From the NCBI RefSeq assembly GCF_029577735.1, contig NZ_JARQTO010000001.1, positions 248,001-312,000 on the forward strand: a stretch of DNA of 64,000 bases. The letters run 5' to 3'. The position numbers were made by a program, and so were the translations under genes. Every line of letters begins with the position of its first letter. The stretch's first letter is position 1. Positions 58,253-64,000 of this stretch are shown piece by piece. The stretch is from Exercitatus varius (lineage in GTDB: Bacteria > Pseudomonadota > Gammaproteobacteria > Enterobacterales > Pasteurellaceae). The notes under the pieces are model-generated. The model was not told the origin of the DNA. It did no database searches and saw nothing but the letters and a program-made list of their open reading frames with translations.

Positions 58253-59161
58253 TTATAACGGAATAGCAGTGAAAAATACCAATAAAATCGGCGGCGCAAT
58301 ATTGGTGACGAAACCAAAACTAATGGCCAACGGCACCACCTCTAATCCGCCCGAACGCTGAATGACGGGCAGAGTACAATCTAACGCGGTTGCGCCCGCC
58401 AACCCCACTGCGGTAGAACGGTAATGATACATAAAAAAAGGAATCATAAAGAGGCTGAAAATTTCCCGGCTGAGATCGTTAAAAAAAGCGATACTGCCGA
58501 AAATCGGCCCCCAAGCATCGTTGATCACTACGCTCGACAAGGAATACCAGCCTAAGCCCGAGGAAATGGCCAGTCCCTGCGTAATTGGCAGTTGCAACCA
58601 GAATGCGGCGATCACACCGCCGCATAAAGACGTGGCAATCATAATGACGCCGGTGTAAATGCCTCGTTTATTGAACAGCACTTCCTTTAATGAAATTCCG
58701 TTATTGCGTAATTGAATGCCGACGAAAAAAATGAGCAATACGAGCACATAAGTGCCGGCTCCTAAGGGCAGGACAAAAACGGTTTTCCCAAAAAATCCCG
58801 TTATAAAACCGATGATCACCATGGCGCATAGTTTGGCGCTGTCCATCAGTAATTTCCAACGGGGCGGCAAGTTGCCGCCTAAACGTTTTAACGGTGCGGG
58901 CCGGCATTTATCGTAAGCGATTAACCCGATAATATTACAAAGCATAATATTGAACGAAAAGACTAATGCCGACCAACCGATAACGGGCAGTTTTTGCATC
59001 ACGTCATCCAGCTGGCCGAGGGATACCCCCATTACAAACAGAATAATATAGAGTAAAATCATGACGAGACGATTTATCGTTTGCAAAAACGGTCTGTTGT
59101 CGGATTTTATCAAATAACCTAAAATCATCGGCACAAGCACGATCAATAAACCTTCAAACAT
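58253..59161 (-). CDS. lysO: Lysine exporter LysO (YbjE)
   Basis: A 302-residue inner-membrane protein with about eight spans, close to E. coli LysO (299). Conserved LIVLVPMILGYLI, FVGIQLRNNGISLKEV, SGLGWYSLSSV and GATALDCTLPVIQRSGG. It exports L-lysine and the analogue thialysine. No lysine riboswitch is seen upstream. It is divergent from the OLD-family gene. Confidence 0.9.
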   Translation of the reverse strand: MFEGLLIVLVPMILGYLIKSDNRPFLQTINRLVMILLYIILFVMGVSLGQLDDVMQKLPVIGWSALVFSFNIMLCNIIGLIAYDKCRPAPLKRLGGNLPPRWKLLMDSAKLCAMVIIGFITGFFGKTVFVLPLGAGTYVLVLLIFFVGIQLRNNGISLKEVLFNKRGIYTGVIMIATSLCGGVIAAFWLQLPITQGLAISSGLGWYSLSSVVINDAWGPIFGSIAFFNDLSREIFSLFMIPFFMYHYRSTAVGLAGATALDCTLPVIQRSGGLEVVPLAISFGFVTNIAPPILLVFFTAIPL

Positions 59162-59216
59162 GGCGGAATTCCCTGTGAATTACGTTCGGAAAAGAAGGTA
59201 GTATAGCAGGAAAATT

Positions 59217-60776
59217 ATGTATTTACGTCAATGTGATCTCGTTGGTTTCCGAGGCATTAACCGACTTTCCATTCATCTGCGCCCGCACATGGTTCTCATC
59301 GGGGAAAACGCTTGGGGGAAATCCAGTTTATTAGCGGCATTAAGCTTAATTTTGAACAATAAAAATCAGCTTTACCGCTTCACGCCGGAAGATTTTCATC
59401 ACGAAGAAAATACGCCTGCCATCACACTTTTATTTACTTTCAGCGAGCGGGACATTAAAGAAAATACGGATGATAAAAATCATTTGTTTCAAAAGGTTTT
59501 TGTTCCTCATGAAGACGGATTCGATCGTATTTATTTTCGGGTGGCGGGCGAAATGGTGCAAAATCAAGTGATCACCACCTATTCTTTTTTAGATGAAAGC
59601 GGCGAACCGATTTCTCTTAACAATGCGGAAGAAGTGGCGTTATCTCTGATTTGCCGCCATCCGATTTATCGTTTTCGAGACGCCCGTTTAAATCCGACGC
59701 GGAATCTGTTGAATCCGCAAACTATGCGGGCAAGATATGAATCGGAAGATCTTCAGTTCCAGGCGGTGGGATTGGTGTTGCAACATTATTTTATGTCTTC
59801 GTGTCAAAACGATGCATTGGCGCAAAAAATGTTGTTGGAACCGACCGCACTTTGGGACGAATTAAAACTGTTGTGTCAGCGGTTAAAACAGGATGAAACC
59901 CGGGAGTTACGCACTCGCCTGGTGGAGTTTCTGCAAACCCTGTTTGTCGGCGAAAAGCCGGTGCAAATGAGTAAACATCATCGTCCGGTGTTATTGTTTG
60001 AAGATCCCGAAGCCCGTTTGCATCCGCGTATGATCGCCATTTTATGGGAATTAATGCAATATTTGCCGATTCAACGCATCACCACTACCAATTCGGTAGA
60101 GCTGGTCTCGCAGGCGGAATTACAGAATATTTGCCGCCTGGTGCGTTATACGGATCGCACCAAATCTTATCAGTTGTACCGCCACGATTTGGGTAAAGAA
60201 GATTTGCGCCGGTTAACTTTTCATATTCACCATAACCGTAGCCTGGCGTTGTTTTCGCGCACCTGGATTTTAGTGGAAGGGGAAACGGAAGTGTGGATTC
60301 TGACGGAATTGGCTAAATTGCTGGACATCAATTTGAGTATGGAAGGTATCCGCATTGTAGAATTCGCTCAGTCGGGATTACGCCCGCTGATCAAGTACGC
60401 CAAAGCCATGGGTATCGAATGGTATGTGCTGACGGACGGCGACGATGCGGGGCGAAAATATAGCGAAGTCGCCCACAGTTTGTTGGAAGAAGATGAAATG
60501 ACCTCGCAGCGCATCACCACGTTGCCTAAACTGGATATCGAGCATTTCTTTTACACCGAAGGGTTTGAAAACGTGTTTATCCGATTGGCCCGTTGGGAAC
60601 AGCAAGGGCGTTATCTGCCGATGCGGAAAATTATTCAGCGCGCCATTCAGCGCACATCCAAACCGGATCTCGCCATTGCCTTATCGGCGGAAATAGAGAA
60701 GCGCGGCAGCCAGTCTGTTCCGTTATTATTCAAACGGTTATTTTCCAAAGTGCTGAATTTAACGCGAACGCAATAA
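59217..60776 (+). CDS. ybjD: OLD-family ATP-dependent nuclease-like protein (YbjD-like)
   Basis: A 519-residue protein with an N-terminal ABC/SMC-type ATPase (Walker A G29-E-N-A-W-G-K-S-S; the late Walker B-like LLFEDPEARLHP) and a C-terminal TOPRIM domain (LVEGETEVWIL, then TDGDDAGRKY). Some OLD proteins act in phage exclusion and gain Gabija partners, but no gajB helicase is beside it. E. coli ybjD lies close to ybjE (lysO), so this looks like a conserved housekeeping neighbour. Its role is unknown. Confidence 0.82.
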   Translation: MYLRQCDLVGFRGINRLSIHLRPHMVLIGENAWGKSSLLAALSLILNNKNQLYRFTPEDFHHEENTPAITLLFTFSERDIKENTDDKNHLFQKVFVPHEDGFDRIYFRVAGEMVQNQVITTYSFLDESGEPISLNNAEEVALSLICRHPIYRFRDARLNPTRNLLNPQTMRARYESEDLQFQAVGLVLQHYFMSSCQNDALAQKMLLEPTALWDELKLLCQRLKQDETRELRTRLVEFLQTLFVGEKPVQMSKHHRPVLLFEDPEARLHPRMIAILWELMQYLPIQRITTTNSVELVSQAELQNICRLVRYTDRTKSYQLYRHDLGKEDLRRLTFHIHHNRSLALFSRTWILVEGETEVWILTELAKLLDINLSMEGIRIVEFAQSGLRPLIKYAKAMGIEWYVLTDGDDAGRKYSEVAHSLLEEDEMTSQRITTLPKLDIEHFFYTEGFENVFIRLARWEQQGRYLPMRKIIQRAIQRTSKPDLAIALSAEIEKRGSQSVPLLFKRLFSKVLNLTRTQ

Positions 60777-60807
60777 TTATTTGTTCATTTATACAGTTTA
60801 TTATGCT

Positions 60808-60848
60808 AAAGTGCGGTCAAAAATCTTAACGTTTTTTGACCGCACTTT
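60808..60848 (+). terminator. USS-pair hairpin abutting the dinB start
   Basis: A 16-bp perfect stem (60808-60823 with 60833-60848) with a USS core in each arm and a 9-nt loop. It serves as terminator of the OLD-family gene but ends one base before the dinB ATG. Confidence 0.82.
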
Positions 60849-60849
60849 T

Positions 60850-61926
60850 ATGTTTAACTCATCGTTTCAGCGCAAAATTATTCACATTGATATGGACTGT
60901 TTTTATGCCGCCGTGGAAATGCGGGAAGAGCCGTCCTTAATCGGCAAACCCGTTGCCGTCGGCGGCCACAGCCGTCAACGGGGCGTATTAACGACCTGCA
61001 ATTACGAAGCCAGAAAATTCGGTTGCCGCAGCGCCATGCCCACCGCACAGGCGATAAAACTGTGCCCGAATTTGATTGTGCTGCCCGTGCGCATGGCGTT
61101 GTATAAACAAGTATCACAGCAAATTCACCAAATTTTTCATCGTTATACCGAAATTATCGAACCGCTTTCCCTGGACGAAGCTTACCTGGATGTTACGGAT
61201 TGCGAAAAATGTTCGGGTTCCGCCACCTGGATTGCACGGGAAATCCGTCAGGCGATTTTTGATGAATTACATCTGACGGCCTCCGCGGGTATTGCTCCGT
61301 TGAAATTTCTGGCAAAAATTGCCTCCGATCAGAACAAACCTAACGGACAGTTTGTGATTAAGCCGGAAAACGTGGCGGAATTTATCCGCACTTTGCCGTT
61401 GTCTAAAATCCCCGGCGTGGGAAAGGTGACATCGGAGCTGTTGTCGGAAATGGGATTACAAACCTGTGAAGATGTTCAGCGCGCCGGCTTGCCGATTTTA
61501 TTAAATCGCTTCGGAAAAATAGGAAAACGGATTTGGGATTTCAGCCGCGGTATTGACGATCGAGAGATTCAATCTCATCGCGAGCGAAAATCCGTGGGCG
61601 TGGAAAGAACCCTGTCACAAAATATTTTTACGCCGGAGCAAGGGCTGGCGATCCTTGATAGTCTCTATCCCGAGCTCATGCGGCGCATGTTGCGGGCGAA
61701 GCCGGATATTCCTTTATCGCGTTACCGAAAAATGGGAGTGAAACTGAAATTTGACGATTTTCAGGTCACCACGTTGGAGAAAAGTGCGGTGGAATTTCGG
61801 CAAGAAACTTTTGTCGATTTATTAAGCCGAATATGGCTGCGCAGTCAAGGACGAAGCGTTCGATTGGTCGGATTACATGTCACTGTCCCCGAAGAGGGGA
61901 AGAGCGGACAAATGAGTTTATGGTAG
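60850..61926 (+). CDS. dinB: DNA polymerase IV
   Basis: A 358-residue Y-family translesion polymerase. Catalytic motifs IDMDCFYAAVE and LSLDEAYLDVTD, the YEARKFGCRSAMP fingers, and a C-terminal clamp-binding motif (QMSLW) are visible. ATG 60850 is nearest to the E. coli start, yet the 40 bases before it form a USS hairpin and hold no ribosome site; the same frame is open upstream to TTG 60781. No LexA box was recognised. Confidence 0.95.
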   Translation: MFNSSFQRKIIHIDMDCFYAAVEMREEPSLIGKPVAVGGHSRQRGVLTTCNYEARKFGCRSAMPTAQAIKLCPNLIVLPVRMALYKQVSQQIHQIFHRYTEIIEPLSLDEAYLDVTDCEKCSGSATWIAREIRQAIFDELHLTASAGIAPLKFLAKIASDQNKPNGQFVIKPENVAEFIRTLPLSKIPGVGKVTSELLSEMGLQTCEDVQRAGLPILLNRFGKIGKRIWDFSRGIDDREIQSHRERKSVGVERTLSQNIFTPEQGLAILDSLYPELMRRMLRAKPDIPLSRYRKMGVKLKFDDFQVTTLEKSAVEFRQETFVDLLSRIWLRSQGRSVRLVGLHVTVPEEGKSGQMSLW

Positions 61927-61964
61927 AATGCCGGCAAAATCAGTTGCCATCATGGAGCGAAATT

Positions 61965-62534
61965 ATGCAACAGAATTCGGAAACCCATACGCTGGACGAT
62001 ATTATTGCGATTTTTAACGGTTGCTTTGAAAAGGAATTTAATACCAAACTGGTAAAAGGCGGCGATGAACCGATTTATATTCCAGCGGAACATAAAACTC
62101 CGGGTTATGATGTGTTGCCTTATCATGCCATTTATTTTGCCCGCGGCTTTTATAGCAGTGCCTTGCATGAGATTTCTCACTGGCTGGTGGCCGGTACGGA
62201 ACGCCGTAAATTAGAGGATTTCGGCTATTGGTACGAACCGGACGGGCGCTCGCCGGAACGGCAGCGGGAATTTGAAAAAGTGGAAGTCAAACCGCAGGCT
62301 ATCGAATGGATATTGGCAACCGCCGCCAATTTCCGTTATTTCGCCAGTGCGGATAATTTGAACGGCAACCCCGGCGATATTGCGCCTTTCAAACAAGCGG
62401 TTTATGCCCAGGTTAAAACCTACGCGGAAAAAGGGCTGCCGCAACGGGCGGAAAAATTGCGTCGTGCATTGAGCGAATTTTATGGCACGGAAGACGGCAT
62501 TAATTTAGCGAAATTCGACATCTCCCGCATTTAG
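61965..62534 (+). CDS. epmC: Elongation factor P hydroxylase EpmC
   Basis: A 189-residue enzyme that hydroxylates the beta-lysyl-lysine of EF-P. The metal motif is in LHEISHWLVAGTERRKLEDFG (first residues up to E), followed by YWYEPDGRSPE. The ATG at 61965 has GGAG upstream; the longer frame lies inside dinB. epmA and epmB are not in this window. Confidence 0.92.
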   Translation: MQQNSETHTLDDIIAIFNGCFEKEFNTKLVKGGDEPIYIPAEHKTPGYDVLPYHAIYFARGFYSSALHEISHWLVAGTERRKLEDFGYWYEPDGRSPERQREFEKVEVKPQAIEWILATAANFRYFASADNLNGNPGDIAPFKQAVYAQVKTYAEKGLPQRAEKLRRALSEFYGTEDGINLAKFDISRI

Positions 62535-62579
62535 CTCACGACTATAAATTCAACGGAAAAATCAGGATTGAAAAAGCAT

Positions 62580-64000
62580 ATGAAAAAATTAACATTGGCG
62601 CTGTCGGCAGTAATTGCTTTGACTGCAATTTGGACGGGCGGCGCCTGGTACACCGGAAAAGTTGCCGAAGCGGAATTTCAATCTCAAGTGCAGCGGGCGA
62701 ATACGGAAATCGCTAAAGCACTGTCGGCAAATGATGTGCGGATTCAGGTGAAAATGGATAATGTTCGTTTTCAGCGCGGCTGGTTTGTTTCCGAAGTCAG
62801 TTACGATACGGTGGTCGAGTTGCCAGACGAAAAAGTATCGGTGCCGTTTAACGGCGCGCTTTACCACGGTCCGTTGCCGTTAAATCAAATTAAACGGTTC
62901 GATTTTGCACCGGCAATTTTTTCGGCGGAACTGGAAATCGCCCGCAATGACGTAACCAAAGATTGGTTTGCCTCCGAACAATCACCGCTCAAGAATGCCT
63001 TTACGCTCAGCTACGGGCAGCGTTTAAAAGGAAAAACCGAGGCCAATCTGCGTGACGCTAAACTGGGAGAAGGCGAATATTTCACCTTGAATTTATCCGG
63101 TCGATATGAACTGGATAAAAACGGTAATAACAGCAAGGCTAATATTGAGGTTAAAGAATTTACCCGAAAAGGTATCAAGCCTAACGCCACGCCGGAAGAA
63201 GTGGCGGAATACGTAATTCAGCTGAAAAATGCAGAGTTGGCGGTGGAAACCGGGGAGCGTTCCGCGGAGTTGCCGAATGTGTTCGATTTGAATTACCAAT
63301 TCAAGGCGGACGAAATCCATCTGTCGGGACAAACGCAGCAGGGTGAAGGCGTGCCGATCACCGTTAAAAATGCAAAATTCGATTTTTTTGCGAAAGTGAA
63401 GGATTCCGTGGTGGATTATCGCATCGACAATAATGCGGATTCTTTGCATTATGACGAAATTAATCTGGGGAAATTAATCAATCATTGGGAATTCAATCAT
63501 CTTGATGCGAAAGCCATGAATACGCTTATCAGCGAAGCGCAAGCCTATCCGGACAAAACCTTATCGCCGGCGGCGGAGACGGCTTTATCCACCATAATCA
63601 AACATCAGCCGCAGTTGAAAATCGATCCGATGTTGCTGATACGCGAACAAGGCAATTTGGGAATGAAAGCGAATGTAGCGTTGGCGGAAATTGATTTGGC
63701 GCATTTGTCGCAAAGTAATGTGCTTGCCGTTTTTAGTGCGTTGAACTGGACGGTTGAGGTAAACAAAGCGGCGTTGAAAGATTTATTATCCGCTGTCGCG
63801 CAGAAAAAAGATCAGCTGCCGAAAAACGAGGCGGATAAGCAAGCGGACGCCTTGCTGAGCGATTTCATCATGCAGGCGAAAAATAATAATTTCCTGACGG
63901 AAGATGAAACCTCGCTGAAACTGGTGTTGAATCTGGAAAAAGACGGATTGCATTTTAACGGCACGAAATTATCGGAAAAAGAAGTGCAAATGCTTTTATT
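62580..64000 (+). CDS. YdgA-like DUF945 protein, N-terminal part (3' end outside window)
   Basis: The frame from ATG 62580 is open to the window end (at least 473 residues). One N-terminal membrane or signal helix (KKLTLALSAVIALTAIWTGGA) is followed by a long beta-rich extracytoplasmic domain, as in YdgA/DUF945 proteins of gammaproteobacteria. Their function is not established; an envelope or AsmA-like lipid role has been suggested for related folds. AGGA lies about 14 nt upstream. Confidence 0.78.
   Translation, partial: MKKLTLALSAVIALTAIWTGGAWYTGKVAEAEFQSQVQRANTEIAKALSANDVRIQVKMDNVRFQRGWFVSEVSYDTVVELPDEKVSVPFNGALYHGPLPLNQIKRFDFAPAIFSAELEIARNDVTKDWFASEQSPLKNAFTLSYGQRLKGKTEANLRDAKLGEGEYFTLNLSGRYELDKNGNNSKANIEVKEFTRKGIKPNATPEEVAEYVIQLKNAELAVETGERSAELPNVFDLNYQFKADEIHLSGQTQQGEGVPITVKNAKFDFFAKVKDSVVDYRIDNNADSLHYDEINLGKLINHWEFNHLDAKAMNTLISEAQAYPDKTLSPAAETALSTIIKHQPQLKIDPMLLIREQGNLGMKANVALAEIDLAHLSQSNVLAVFSALNWTVEVNKAALKDLLSAVAQKKDQLPKNEADKQADALLSDFIMQAKNNNFLTEDETSLKLVLNLEKDGLHFNGTKLSEKEVQMLL

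Noticed and set aside
59162..59216. Lysine riboswitch for lysO
   Set aside because: The divergent spacer is only 55 nt and contains none of the conserved elements.
59217..60776. Gabija (GajAB) defence system
   Set aside because: An OLD-family ATPase/TOPRIM protein is present, but no GajB-type helicase is adjacent and the lysO neighbour fits the conserved ybjD.

Overview
The window is a chromosomal segment of a Pasteurellaceae gammaproteobacterium. The main evidence is the Haemophilus-type DNA uptake sequence (USS core AAGTGCGGT / ACCGCACTT), scattered through it dozens of times and often paired as an inverted repeat that forms a terminator. The gene set and local orders also fit the family (dsbC-recJ, rsmI/lpoA-yraN-diaA, rlmE-ftsH, dat-ddc, ribH-nusB-thiL-pgpA). 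The [NiFe]-hydrogenase maturation genes and a CitT-type dicarboxylate carrier would suit a rumen or succinate-producing member such as Basfia/Mannheimia succiniciproducens or Actinobacillus, but the species is an inference. One assembly ambiguity (NN) lies inside thiE. No prophage, insertion sequence, CRISPR array or rRNA was seen.

Layout. 1-1003: end of a YedE-type sulfur transporter gene and yedF. 1057-4178: hypA, then prfB-lysS on the minus strand, prfB with its programmed +1 frameshift. 4357-8348: dsbC, a candidate small RNA, recJ, a DsbA-like gene and mtnN. 8468-14731 (minus): argF, the TPP-riboswitch-controlled thiM-thiD-thiE operon, a YjbR-like fusion protein, nagK and pgpB. 14815-18584: ribA and hypB-hypD-hypE, with no hypC. 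18680-19697: a periplasmic cupin and zapG/yhcB.

19698-25400 is the accessory region. It is AT-rich and holds a compact four-gene operon: a WYL-domain regulator, a SUKH (SMI1/KNR4) protein broken by an in-frame amber codon, an HNH nuclease fused to membrane helices, and a coiled-coil protein with a C-terminal membrane anchor. The operon has a promoter, a 21-bp palindrome next to the regulator's start and its own terminator. A degraded minus-strand gene and a HEPN-domain gene follow. This is the best candidate for an undescribed conflict or defence system.

25404-28446 (minus): dat-ddc for 1,3-diaminopropane synthesis. 28470-28892: a possible structured RNA and tRNA-Leu(CAG). 29238-31377: rplM-rpsI and sspA-sspB. 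31423-35668 (minus): glnE and a TyrR-box-controlled tyrP. 35860-41526: ribH-nusB-thiL-pgpA, a LysE-type exporter, dapB and a DASS-family carrier. 41529-47568 (minus): nrdA and nrdB-yfaE separated by trpBA, which has its own TrpR operator; nrdA has a double NrdR box. 47887-55683: fruR/cra, rsmI, lpoA-yraN-diaA, the sigma32-type rlmE-ftsH unit and yhbY. 55733-64000: greA, dacB, a small lipoprotein gene, lysO, an OLD-family gene, dinB, epmC and the start of a ydgA-like gene.

Most of the window is core metabolism and information processing with recognisable local regulators (TPP riboswitch, TyrR, TrpR, NrdR, sigma32, a CRP-like site). The USS repeats are built into coding sequence, signal peptides, terminators and at least one promoter.
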